A DNA stretch of 6,383 nt from an uncultured Agathobaculum sp. (GCA_944376955.1 CALWEB010000044.1:1-6383), one strand, 5' to 3'; numbered from the stretch's first letter, positions 1 through 6,030 are shown. A program made the numbers and translations. Notes: generated from the letters alone by a model not told the origin.

Positions 1-224
1 CCTTCGGCCACGGGTTTGGCCATGGCGTCGGGCTGGAGATTCACGAAGCGCCGACTGCGTCCGAACGGGCGGATAAGCCGCTGCCCGCGGGCAGTATCCT
101 GACGGCCGAGCCGGGCATTTACCTGCCGGGGAAATTTGGCGTGCGCATTGAGGATATGTTGTATGTCATTGAGGACGGCTGCATCAACCTGACCGAAGCG
201 CCAAAGACGCTGTGCATCCTGTGA
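1..224 (+). CDS. M24 family metallopeptidase, probable Xaa-Pro aminopeptidase (C-terminal part)
   Basis: The reading frame enters at base 3 and runs 73 codons to a TGA at 222-224; the 5' part lies outside the window. The visible piece is the end of the 'pita-bread' fold of M24 peptidases, cytoplasmic two-metal enzymes that remove an N-terminal residue preceding proline. The block FGHGFGHGVGLEIHEAP carries the metal-binding His and the second catalytic His. TAEPGIY supplies one Glu ligand and VRIED the other, so the C-terminal half of the active site is intact. The frame ends shortly after the RIED strand, as is normal for the short PepQ/YpdF-type enzymes. The N-terminal domain and the two Asp ligands cannot be seen, so prolidase (dipeptidase) versus aminopeptidase specificity is undecided. 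Methionine aminopeptidase is less likely because the HGVGLEIHE/EPGIY/VRIED spacing matches the Xaa-Pro group. Transcription should stop at the hairpin just downstream. Confidence 0.93.
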   Translation, partial: FGHGFGHGVGLEIHEAPTASERADKPLPAGSILTAEPGIYLPGKFGVRIEDMLYVIEDGCINLTEAPKTLCIL

Positions 225-241
225 GACTGCAAAACAGACAG

Positions 242-282
242 AAAAAAGCACCGGAAACGATTGCGTTTCCGGTGCCTTTTTG
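242..282. terminator. Bidirectional intrinsic terminator between convergent genes
   Basis: A perfect 12-bp stem, GCACCGGAAACG (248-259) pairing with CGTTTCCGGTGC (264-275), closes a 4-base loop. It is preceded by six A (242-247) and followed by CTTTTTG (276-282). Read on either strand it gives a GC-rich hairpin followed by a U-run. It can therefore end both the M24 peptidase transcript (+) and the HPr-like transcript (-). Confidence 0.92.
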
Positions 283-305
283 TTAAGTATCGGATGCGGG
301 AAGGA

Positions 306-548
306 TTACTCCTCGTCCTCGATCTCCAGATAATCAGCCAGATCCTTGAACAGTGCGGTCGGATCCACATCGTCCTCCAGCACGATCTGCAGCGGCTCGT
401 TGAGCGAGAGCAGGAACATGCCGAGCAGGCTCTTGGCGTCTACCATACCGCTCTTGCCGTGGATCCAGATGTCGAAACCATACTTGGTGACAATTTTGTT
501 GATCTTCTGGATATCGTCCGTATTCTTTACACGGATACCTCTGGTCAT
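306..548 (-). CDS. HPr-family protein lacking the active-site histidine
   Basis: This is an 80-residue cytoplasmic protein. The ATG at 548-546 is chosen because GGAGG (561-557) sits 8 bases upstream; longer in-frame versions have no such site. The middle and C-terminal parts align by eye with HPr/Crh. VDAKSLLGMFLLSL (residues 36-49) matches the VNxKSIMGxMSL block, so Ser40 takes the place of regulatory Ser46. The stretch after it fits the final strand and helix, ending in an acidic tail. The N-terminal half has no GIHARPA or equivalent: the PTS phosphorylation His15 and its partner Arg17 are absent, and the only His (residue 30) is in a different strand. It therefore cannot be a normal PTS phosphocarrier. 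Known family members without His15, such as Crh, act as regulators through the serine; a similar role here is inference. No PTS gene is nearby. It is probably monocistronic, from the promoter at 595-603 to the terminator at 242-282. Confidence 0.85.
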   Translation of the reverse strand: MTRGIRVKNTDDIQKINKIVTKYGFDIWIHGKSGMVDAKSLLGMFLLSLNEPLQIVLEDDVDPTALFKDLADYLEIEDEE

Positions 549-594
549 AATACTTACCTCCATTTCGAAAACGGTGAATTCTTTTTCTGCTAAC

Positions 595-603
595 ATTATA
601 GCA
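595..603 (-). promoter_or_regulatory. Extended -10 promoter of the HPr-like gene
   Basis: On the minus strand the sequence reads TGC-TATAAT (603-595), a consensus -10 with the TGn extension. No good -35 lies 16-18 bases further up; the best hexamers are T-rich and weak, which fits an extended -10 promoter. The predicted start is near 588, giving a leader of about 40 bases before the ATG. Confidence 0.75.
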
Positions 604-679
604 TAAAACGGCGGAAAAGAAAGAGTTTTTTCCACACATCGGCGTTTTTCATCATTTTGGAGCGGGAAACTGGACGCAC

Positions 680-736
680 TGCACAATTCTTGTGTCTTAT
701 GCACAAAAAGTACGCAACAAAACTGTGCAATGTGCA
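680..736. repeat. Cluster of four TGCACA/TGTGCA hexamers upstream of the HPr-like gene
   Basis: TGCACA occurs at 680-685 and 700-705, and its reverse complement TGTGCA at 724-729 and 731-736, giving two copies in each orientation within 57 bases. The first two extend to TGCACAA and the last two to TGTGCAA. The cluster lies about 90-150 bases upstream of the predicted start of the HPr-like transcript, in a stretch with no convincing gene. It may be a binding-site array. No regulator is recognised for this motif, and chance clustering in a short A-rich region is possible. Confidence 0.35.
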
Positions 737-754
737 AAATTAACAATAATATCA

Positions 755-789
755 CAAAAAGAAAACAGCCTGCGCACCAGCAGGCTGTT
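755..789 (-). terminator. Intrinsic terminator of the sigma/anti-sigma operon
   Basis: A perfect 10-bp stem (764-773 with 780-789, AACAGCCTGC/GCAGGCTGTT) encloses a 6-base loop. On the minus strand it is followed by TTTTCTTTTTG. It lies about 60 bases after the stop codon of the anti-sigma-like gene. Confidence 0.88.
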
Positions 790-797
790 ATATTTCG

Positions 798-826
798 GGA
801 CAGGACGACCCCACATCGTCCTGTCC
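798..826 (-). other. Extra stem-loop between the anti-sigma stop codon and the terminator
   Basis: A perfect 11-bp inverted repeat (798-808 GGACAGGACGA with 816-826) encloses a 7-base loop. It lies 22 bases after the stop codon at 849-851 and only 8 bases before the terminator hairpin. It has no U-run of its own. It may be a 3' stabilising structure or part of a tandem terminator; its function is not known. Confidence 0.6.
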
Positions 827-848
827 TGCTTATGCCCCCACAGGCTTT

Positions 849-2261
849 CTACTCTTCTATCGGGATGGTAACATGGTCAATCCGGACGGCTGCGATGGTT
901 TCGGTTTTCAAAAAACGGCGGCTTTCCAACCCTGCTTGGTATTGGTATTCGATGCCGAATTGTGCTGTTGCGGCATCTGCACTGTCGGAACTGAGCGAAC
1001 TGCCGCGCTTGACGGTATGCACTTCTGTGCCATCTTGCAGGATAAGGGTGATGACAGGTACGTTCTGATCCTCAAAGAACCGGTGGTTTTCCTCTGCGGA
1101 AGGGGATGCCGGACGGGTTCCGGCGATTTCCAGACCGGTTGGCGAGATGGTGAGCGTATCAATGCGGACACCATCCGACAGGTTCAGTTTCAATTCTTTT
1201 GTCAGTGTTGGTACGCTTGGTGCACGGAAGGAGAATGACCAGCCATCCCGGGTCAGCGGCGTATAGCACTGGTACGAGATCTGCGGTTCCAGATATGGCA
1301 GATCGTCTTTGGTCAGCCCTTCAAATTGTGTTTCGCATAACTCCGCAGGGCGGTCTGTATCACCATAGCTGTGCAGCGAACCAAAATACAGATGGTCGGT
1401 GCGGATGTCCCGCAGCGAGTTGATCTGCGCCGAGACACTGTCATAGCTGTCGTGTTCCGGCATCAAAAGCGAAACGCACAAGGTGTCGCCCTGGAAGGCA
1501 ACGCCTGCAAACTGGATGTCGGGAAACTGGTAGCGCTGCGGCAGCAGGGCATCTGAGCAGTCCTGTTGCTGCAAAGCGGCCATCCGCTGTGCGCCGCCGT
1601 CATCCTCCTGATAGGAGACCGGGTGCGATCGGTAGATGGCGGCAAGGTCGATCGGCGCTGGCAGTGCCTCGGTCTGTTCCAGATAGGAGGCCGGGCCAAT
1701 GGTCAGCGTTAGCTGCCGGTCGCCGGGGTCCTCGGTCAGAGAGAATGATTCGTAGTAGTATTCCACCGAAGGATCCTGTGTATCAAGGGAGCCGGTACCC
1801 ATGGACGATACACAGTATTCATCCGAGCCGTCCATCAGCAGTTCGGAATTGCCAAGCATCGTGAAGCGAGAATCCGTGTTGACCTTTGAGCCGTCCGCAT
1901 AGCGGAAAGAATACAGCACCGCAACTTCCTGCTCGCTGATGATGGCGTCTTCCAGTGTGATGATGCAGTCATCGACCGTTTGCGTTTGCCACACGGGCGT
2001 GGTCAAACCATCCGGCATCATGGTCTCCTGACCAAACAGGGCATTCCAACCGCCGGAGAGCTGCACCATGGCGGCGGCTGCGGTGGCCGTCAGCAAAACC
2101 GCAGCAAGGATAGCGGCCAGAATGCGCTGCGGGCTACGCAGCGGCATACGGCGGCTGCGGCGGGCCCGCTGCTCACGCACGGCCCCGGCAATGTCGTACA
2201 TCGGGGTTTCAATTTGTTCCAGCGCCTGCCGGATCCGCAGATCATCCGGTGTGAGATTCAT
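849..2261 (-). CDS. Membrane-anchored anti-sigma factor-like protein (DUF4179-type)
   Basis: This 470-residue protein starts at the ATG 2261-2259, preceded by a purine-rich AAAGGAGGAGAAGGGAG stretch. An earlier in-frame ATG at 2330 would lie deep inside the sigma gene and has no advantage. Residues 1-45 form a basic cytoplasmic segment ending in REQRARRSRR. Residues about 46-67 (ILAAILAAVLLTATAAAA) form one membrane helix, and the remaining 400 residues would be outside the cell. The GGWNALFG just after the helix and the helix position resemble the DUF4179 proteins paired with clostridial ECF sigma factors. The first 45 residues contain no Cys or His, so this is not a zinc (ZAS-type) anti-sigma domain. 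The outer part has six Cys (99, 150, 235, 262, 309, 332) and no recognisable catalytic motif. It follows the sigma gene with a 20-base overlap, so co-translation and a regulator-of-sigma role are likely. The sensed signal is unknown. Confidence 0.75.
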   Translation of the reverse strand: MNLTPDDLRIRQALEQIETPMYDIAGAVREQRARRSRRMPLRSPQRILAAILAAVLLTATAAAAMVQLSGGWNALFGQETMMPDGLTTPVWQTQTVDDCIITLEDAIISEQEVAVLYSFRYADGSKVNTDSRFTMLGNSELLMDGSDEYCVSSMGTGSLDTQDPSVEYYYESFSLTEDPGDRQLTLTIGPASYLEQTEALPAPIDLAAIYRSHPVSYQEDDGGAQRMAALQQQDCSDALLPQRYQFPDIQFAGVAFQGDTLCVSLLMPEHDSYDSVSAQINSLRDIRTDHLYFGSLHSYGDTDRPAELCETQFEGLTKDDLPYLEPQISYQCYTPLTRDGWSFSFRAPSVPTLTKELKLNLSDGVRIDTLTISPTGLEIAGTRPASPSAEENHRFFEDQNVPVITLILQDGTEVHTVKRGSSLSSDSADAATAQFGIEYQYQAGLESRRFLKTETIAAVRIDHVTIPIEE

Positions 2262-2778
2262 ACTCCCTTCTCCTCCTTTCCGCCGGTGTGCCTTGCAGCG
2301 CCTGTGCCAGCTTCTTGCGCGCACGCTCATACCGCTTGCGCAGGGTGGCGGCGGGCTTGCCGTAAATCACGGCGAGCGCATCAAAGCTGCGCTGCTCAAT
2401 CACACGGCTGTATACCAGCGCACGCTGTTCGGGCGACAGGGTTTCCAACGCTTGCCGCAGGTCTTCGCCAATATAGTCCGGATCGGATGCCACGGGCGGC
2501 GGCGTGACCAGTTGGCGCTTGCGGTGGCGCAGCAGGTCGATGCAGGTCGTATAGGCGAGACGGTATAGCCATGCGCTCAGGCTGGTGCCCGGACGGAACC
2601 GACGGTGGTTGTCATAGGCTTTGATAAAGGTCGTCTGTACGGCGTCCTGCGCTTCATGATAGTCGCACAGGATGTGGTGACAGTACCGCAGAAGCGGTTG
2701 GCCGTACAGTGCGATGGCATCTGCGAGCGCTGCCTCGCTGCCGCTGGCGAAGCGCTCGTCGAGTGGGCGGGCGTCCAT
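2242..2778 (-). CDS. ECF-type RNA polymerase sigma-70 factor
   Basis: This 178-residue protein of usual ECF length directs RNA polymerase to a small promoter set. The ATG at 2778-2776 is chosen because AAAGGGGG (2793-2786) lies about 7 bases upstream. An in-frame TTG at 2877 would add 33 basic, unrelated-looking residues with no SD. Region 2 spans residues about 20-88, with the DxxDAVQxTFIKAY-like helix (residues 41-55), SLSAWLYRLAYTTCIDLLR (66-84) and a basic RHRKR end. A short linker follows. Region 4 (about 106-163) starts LETLSPEQRALV and carries a helix-turn-helix in SFDALAVIYGKPAATLRKR (131-149). There are no extra N- or C-terminal domains apart from an Arg-rich tail. The stop codon lies inside the next gene, the presumed membrane anti-sigma protein. 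ECF operons are often autoregulated, but I could not match a clear ECF-type -35/-10 pair upstream. Confidence 0.93.
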   Translation of the reverse strand: MDARPLDERFASGSEAALADAIALYGQPLLRYCHHILCDYHEAQDAVQTTFIKAYDNHRRFRPGTSLSAWLYRLAYTTCIDLLRHRKRQLVTPPPVASDPDYIGEDLRQALETLSPEQRALVYSRVIEQRSFDALAVIYGKPAATLRKRYERARKKLAQALQGTPAERRRREYESHTG

Positions 2779-2798
2779 GACTGCGCCCCCTTTCCTTG

Positions 2799-2822
2799 GA
2801 ACATGTTCACCCGTTATAACGG
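2799..2822. promoter_or_regulatory. Two adjacent palindromes in the sigma-gene leader, one covering a possible -10
   Basis: GAACATGTTC (2799-2808) and CCGTTATAACGG (2811-2822) are perfect palindromes only two bases apart, 20-44 bases upstream of the sigma-factor ATG. On the minus strand the second contains TATAAC (2818-2813), a possible -10, but no good -35 lies 17 bases further up. They could be operator sites or a weak promoter. GAACATGTTC is not a LexA box, which needs four bases between GAAC and GTTC. Confidence 0.3.
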
Positions 2823-2925
2823 ACGGCGGACGTGTTTTGTGACAGGGTACTCGGATTTTTTTCCGTTTTGTTACCAAAATACTGTGAAATGCGAAGAGGT
2901 TGGAAAAAGAAGAAAAAAGACCAAC

Positions 2926-2963
2926 AAAAAAGCACCGTCGGAATTGTGCATTCCGACGGTGCT
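2926..2963 (-). terminator. Intrinsic terminator of the aspartyl-tRNA synthetase gene
   Basis: A 14-bp perfect stem (2931-2944 with 2950-2963, beginning AGCACCGTCGGAAT) closes a 5-base loop. On the minus strand it is followed by TTTTTTG (2931-2925). It lies 15 bases after the stop codon of the synthetase. The plus-strand side lacks a strong U-run, so it acts mainly on minus-strand transcripts. Confidence 0.9.
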
Positions 2964-2978
2964 TGTGGATGTTCTGCC

Positions 2979-4304
2979 TTACGGCTCGAGACGGTTCATG
3001 TCACGCGGGAACATGGACGCATCGCGTACATTGGCAAGCTTCAAAAGCTGCATGGTCAGGCGTTCCAAGCCGATGCCCAGACCGCCGTGCGGCGGCATAC
3101 CATACTTGTGCAGCATGGTGAACGATTCAAACAACTCAACATTCATCTTGCGTGCTTCCAGCTTTGCGATCTGCTCCTGATAGTCGTGGATACGCTGGCC
3201 GCCGGTCGTGATTTCCAGACCGCGGAACAGCAGGTCGAAGGACAGCGCCAGCTTGGGATCTTCCGGATCGTCCATCGCGTAGAACGGGCGCTTGGCAGAC
3301 GGGAAGTGGGTGACGAATACAAAATCACTATTATGCTCTTCCTTCGCCCACTGGCAGAGCAGCACTTCTTCATCCGGGTTGAGGTCGTAGCGGTTCTTGG
3401 ACTTGTGGCCGTATTTCTCCTCCATGATCTGCTTTGCTTCATGGAAACGGATGGTCGGGATCTCGGTGATCTCCGGCACATCTGCCTTCAGCAGTGCAAG
3501 CTCCTCCGGGCAATGCTCCTTGACGTAGGCCATGACCGATTTGAGCATACCGGTCTCCATCGCCATGACGTCATACATCGAGTCGATATACGCCATCTCG
3601 AAGTCCAGACCAATATATTCGTTCAAATGGCGCGAGGTGTTGTGGCGCTCAGCACGGTAAACGCTGCCGATCTCAAACACACGGCCAAACGCGCCGGCCA
3701 GATACTGCTTGTGGAACTGCGGGGACTGCGCAAGGTATGCCGGCTGGCCGAAGTAGTCCAGCTTGAACAGGTTCGCGCCGCCCTCTGCGCCCGCAACGAC
3801 GATTTTGGGCGTGTGAATGTGGGTGAAGCCCTGCGATTGCATATACTGTGCAAAACCGTCCGCGATGGCACCCTGCACGCGGAATACCGCTTGCTTGACC
3901 GGGTGGCGCAGCGTGATCGGACGCAACGGCAGGTCCACGTCGAGCGACAGACCCATATACTTCTTGCCCAGCGGCACCGGCAGCTGGTCATACGGACGGG
4001 CAAGCACCTTGATCGCGCTCAGTACCACCTCGACACCGTGCTCGGCGCGCGGCTCTTCCCGCACCGTGCCGGTGACTTCAAGCACCATTGCGTCCTTGAC
4101 CTCGGCGCGCTTGATGCCGCCGATCTCGTCCCCCTGGAAGGTGCACTGGATCAGGCCGCGCTCGACACGCATGATGACAAACGCAAAGTCCGACATGTCG
4201 CGCACGCGGTGTACCGTGCCGCGGAACGTTACTTCGCCGCCGACCGCATCGCACACGCGCTTTACGGTATCGACATATTGGCCCGCTTCGTGAATCATTT
4301 CCAT
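2979..4304 (-). CDS. aspS: Aspartyl-tRNA synthetase, archaeal/eukaryotic type, probably non-discriminating (aspartate--tRNA(Asp/Asn) ligase)
   Basis: This 441-residue class II synthetase charges tRNA with aspartate using ATP. The ATG at 4304 has GAGAGG about 11 bases upstream; a second ATG six bases later is farther from it. The N-terminal OB fold for anticodon binding covers residues about 20-105. The class II core follows: motif 1 about 133-170 (LRHPVKQAVF...HTPKIV), LAQSPQ 191-196, motif 2 209-238 with YRAERHNTSRHLNEY, LEITTGGQRIH 363-373, and motif 3 408-437 with GLGIGLERL and FPRD. RAERHNT marks AspRS rather than AsnRS. At about 440 residues, without the GAD insertion of the near-600-residue bacterial enzyme, it is the archaeal-type form. 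His32 in GTVHRVRD lies where, from memory, discriminating enzymes have Trp and non-discriminating ones His. It may therefore also make Asp-tRNA(Asn) for GatCAB amidation; that is inference. It is a single-gene unit with its own promoter and terminator. Confidence 0.93.
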   Translation of the reverse strand: MEMIHEAGQYVDTVKRVCDAVGGEVTFRGTVHRVRDMSDFAFVIMRVERGLIQCTFQGDEIGGIKRAEVKDAMVLEVTGTVREEPRAEHGVEVVLSAIKVLARPYDQLPVPLGKKYMGLSLDVDLPLRPITLRHPVKQAVFRVQGAIADGFAQYMQSQGFTHIHTPKIVVAGAEGGANLFKLDYFGQPAYLAQSPQFHKQYLAGAFGRVFEIGSVYRAERHNTSRHLNEYIGLDFEMAYIDSMYDVMAMETGMLKSVMAYVKEHCPEELALLKADVPEITEIPTIRFHEAKQIMEEKYGHKSKNRYDLNPDEEVLLCQWAKEEHNSDFVFVTHFPSAKRPFYAMDDPEDPKLALSFDLLFRGLEITTGGQRIHDYQEQIAKLEARKMNVELFESFTMLHKYGMPPHGGLGIGLERLTMQLLKLANVRDASMFPRDMNRLEP

Positions 4305-4348
4305 AATTATTAACGCCTCTCTATTTCAGCATTTTCATACAGGGTCAT

Positions 4349-4377
4349 ATTATACCATTGATTTGCAGGATAGACAA
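4349..4377 (-). promoter_or_regulatory. Sigma-A-type promoter of the aspartyl-tRNA synthetase gene
   Basis: On the minus strand, TTGTCT (4377-4372) is followed after exactly 17 bases by a perfect TATAAT (4354-4349). The predicted start near 4342 gives a leader of about 38 bases. This is too short for a T-box riboswitch, and no T-box-like structure is visible, so the gene appears constitutively expressed. Confidence 0.88.
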
Positions 4378-4406
4378 GTTTTTTGCGAGAAAAAGGTGGG
4401 AAATCC

Positions 4407-4430
4407 AACGGATAAAATGGTTTTACCGTT
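4407..4430 (-). terminator. Possible weak terminator hairpin at the end of the flippase gene
   Basis: AACGG(A)TAAAA (4407-4417) pairs with TTTTACCGTT (4421-4430), giving about 10 bp with one bulged A and a 3-base loop. The flippase stop codon (4425-4423) lies inside the stem. On the minus strand only GGATTT follows directly, and the better U-run (CCTTTTTC) starts about 14 bases later. Termination here is therefore doubtful and some readthrough into aspS is possible. Confidence 0.3.
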
Positions 4431-5868
4431 TGAGTCTGCGCAGTACGGCCTGCAACTCCGTCCGGCCTTCGCCGCTGGCAACAATGCACACAGCATAGAC
4501 AACCGCACCCGCGGGCACGGCACAGATCAGCCGCATCAGGTTGCCGACCGGCAGGAGGGTGCAGCCGTAAGCTGCAGCGCCGCACAGCAGGGCGGAAATC
4601 AGGATGCGCGCGATGGTTTTTGCAGGAATGTGGAACAAAAAGCGGCGGCGCACCCGCACACAGGTGATGACAAAATAGGATGCAAAAGCAACAATCGAGC
4701 CCATGGCGCCGCCGGTGAAGCCGAAAGCGCGCAGCAGGATGACGCTGGAAATGATCTTAATGATGGCGGCGGCCGCGCTGTTTTGCAATACCTGAACGGT
4801 GGACTGTTCCAGTTCATAGGCCTTGTTGGCGTATTCGGTCAGCCCCATGAACAGCATGGCGAGCGCGGTATATGCGATGACCGGCGCGCCTGCGTCATAC
4901 CCTTTGGCAAACAGGAAACGCGACATCGGCAGCGCAACCGCGGCCAGTCCGGCGACCGCCGGTACCGCGATCAGCAGGTACAGCCGCACGCCCTGATCGA
5001 GCAGAGGCTTGGCTGCTTCCCGGCCGCCCTCGCGCCAGCCGCGCAGCACCGCCGGATAGACGCCGCGCATGATACCGACCGAGATCATCGTGAACAGGCC
5101 GGAAGCGATCGAGTTGTTCTGGGAGTAGTAGGCATACAGGATGTCGCCGTAAAAACCGACGACCAGATACTTGTCGATCTGGTTGAGCAGTGCCACGGAG
5201 ATGGAAACGCCCATCAGCGGCACGCCGTACTGCAAGAACTTGCGCAAAAGCGGCTTGGAGAAAAAGCGCAGCCGCACCACAACCGGCAGGCTGAGTGCAA
5301 TCGCCGCGCCGATGGCGGCAACGCCGTCCGCAATTGTGTTGGCGAAAATTGCCGGATAGGGCAGGGGATAGTTTGCCTTGCCGCCGCACAGCACAAACGC
5401 GACCGCAAGCTTGAGGACCGCAGAGGTCAGCGACCAGAAAATCGAAGCCCGGATGCGACCAAGCTGGATCAGCGCTGCATTGAGCACTTGGAAAGCGGTG
5501 TAGGAGCAGAACATAATCGCACCGCCCAGATAGACCGGGTCACGCAGGATGACTGCGCCCGACACGCAGCCAACCGCAACCAGCGCGCACAGCAGCAGGT
5601 AGATGGTCGAAACCGTGGAGAACAGCCCGCGCCCCTGGTCGGCGCGGAACTCCTCACCGACATAGCGGGTGGCGGAGTTGGCCATCCAGCCGGCAAGGAT
5701 CAGGTAGATCAGCTGCACGGTCGTGTTGGTCAGGTTGAAGGCCGTGACAGCGGATTCGGTGAAAATATGGGTATACAGCGACGAGCACGCGATCACCAGC
5801 AGCCCTTCGACCACTTTCGCAGGCAGGAACAGCATCGCGTCGCGCGTCATGGTGTTTTTTGAGGACAA
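4423..5868 (-). CDS. Polysaccharide/lipid-linked glycan flippase (Wzx-like, MOP superfamily)
   Basis: This 481-residue, very hydrophobic protein has about 14 predicted membrane helices, the normal number and length for the polysaccharide-export branch of the MOP superfamily. Such proteins flip undecaprenyl-linked sugars across the cytoplasmic membrane. The start is the TTG at 5868-5866, because GAGGG (5881-5877) lies 8 bases upstream; the in-frame ATG 18 bases downstream has no SD. Visible helices include about residues 12-34, 44-66, 83-105, 110-135, 146-165, 175-200, 292-316, 328-347, 362-385, 418-438 and 444-465. The polar loop LRKFLQYGVPLMGVSIS (208-224) and LLNQIDKYLVVGF (227-239) resemble the mid-protein block of Wzx/RfbX proteins (F..yg.Pl....s..l.....D...lg). 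It faces a glycosyltransferase gene across a shared promoter region, which supports a surface-glycan role. MurJ or drug-export (MATE) identity is less likely. The substrate is unknown. Confidence 0.85.
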   Translation of the reverse strand: MSSKNTMTRDAMLFLPAKVVEGLLVIACSSLYTHIFTESAVTAFNLTNTTVQLIYLILAGWMANSATRYVGEEFRADQGRGLFSTVSTIYLLLCALVAVGCVSGAVILRDPVYLGGAIMFCSYTAFQVLNAALIQLGRIRASIFWSLTSAVLKLAVAFVLCGGKANYPLPYPAIFANTIADGVAAIGAAIALSLPVVVRLRFFSKPLLRKFLQYGVPLMGVSISVALLNQIDKYLVVGFYGDILYAYYSQNNSIASGLFTMISVGIMRGVYPAVLRGWREGGREAAKPLLDQGVRLYLLIAVPAVAGLAAVALPMSRFLFAKGYDAGAPVIAYTALAMLFMGLTEYANKAYELEQSTVQVLQNSAAAAIIKIISSVILLRAFGFTGGAMGSIVAFASYFVITCVRVRRRFLFHIPAKTIARILISALLCGAAAYGCTLLPVGNLMRLICAVPAGAVVYAVCIVASGEGRTELQAVLRRLKR

Positions 5869-5901
5869 AGGAAAAACCCTCGCTTTCGGTCAGATGGATA
5901 T

Positions 5902-5930
5902 AGTATAGCATGGTTTTAAGGGAAAAACAA
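5902..5930 (-). promoter_or_regulatory. Promoter of the flippase gene
   Basis: On the minus strand, TTGTTT (5930-5925) is followed after 17 bases by TATACT (5907-5902), with a TGC extension directly before the -10. The predicted start near 5895 gives a leader of about 27 bases that holds the GAGGG site. Confidence 0.83.
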
Positions 5931-5931
5931 A

Positions 5932-5953
5932 TAACGGTTTGTAAACACCGTTA
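5932..5953. promoter_or_regulatory. Inverted repeat between two divergent promoters (possible operator)
   Basis: TAACGGT (5932-5938) and ACCGTTA (5947-5953) form a 7-bp perfect inverted repeat with an 8-base spacer. It sits between the -35 of the flippase promoter (5925-5930) and that of the glycosyltransferase promoter (5962-5967). The position suits a regulator or activator site controlling both genes. No regulator is visible in the window, and chance is possible. Confidence 0.4.
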
Positions 5954-5961
5954 CTTGCGTT

Positions 5962-5990
5962 TTGCATTTGTACGCGGTTCGTGCTATACT
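5962..5990 (+). promoter_or_regulatory. Promoter of the glycosyltransferase gene
   Basis: TTGCAT (5962-5967) is followed after 17 bases by TATACT (5985-5990), with TGC at 5982-5984 extending the -10. The predicted start near 5997 gives a leader of about 34 bases. It is nearly a mirror copy of the flippase promoter. Confidence 0.85.
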
Positions 5991-6030
5991 GTCTGTATCT
6001 GTGAGAAAATGTCCTTTGGAGGAATCTGTT

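Noticed and set aside
628..636. TTTTCCACA, one mismatch from a DnaA box
   Set aside because: It is a single copy with no second box, no unwinding region and no replication gene nearby.
2799..2808. GAACATGTTC as a LexA (SOS) box
   Set aside because: The Gram-positive LexA box has four bases between GAAC and GTTC; here there are two.
2779..2877. Longer sigma-factor start at the in-frame TTG (2877)
   Set aside because: It has no SD sequence, adds 33 residues outside the sigma fold and runs through the palindromic leader; the ATG at 2778 has a good SD.
2832..4313. Long open frame on the plus strand opposite the aspartyl-tRNA synthetase gene
   Set aside because: The minus strand carries all class II synthetase motifs in order with promoter, SD and terminator. 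The plus-strand translation is His/Arg/Leu-rich with no domain and is a GC-driven antisense shadow.
4305..4348. T-box riboswitch upstream of the tRNA synthetase gene
   Set aside because: The leader from the predicted start to the ATG is only about 38 bases, far too short for a T-box, and no specifier stem or antiterminator is seen.
4363..5862. Nearly 500-codon open frame on the plus strand opposite the flippase
   Set aside because: Its translation is rich in Gln, Asn, Arg and His with no recognisable fold. The minus strand has a coherent multi-helix membrane protein with promoter and SD.
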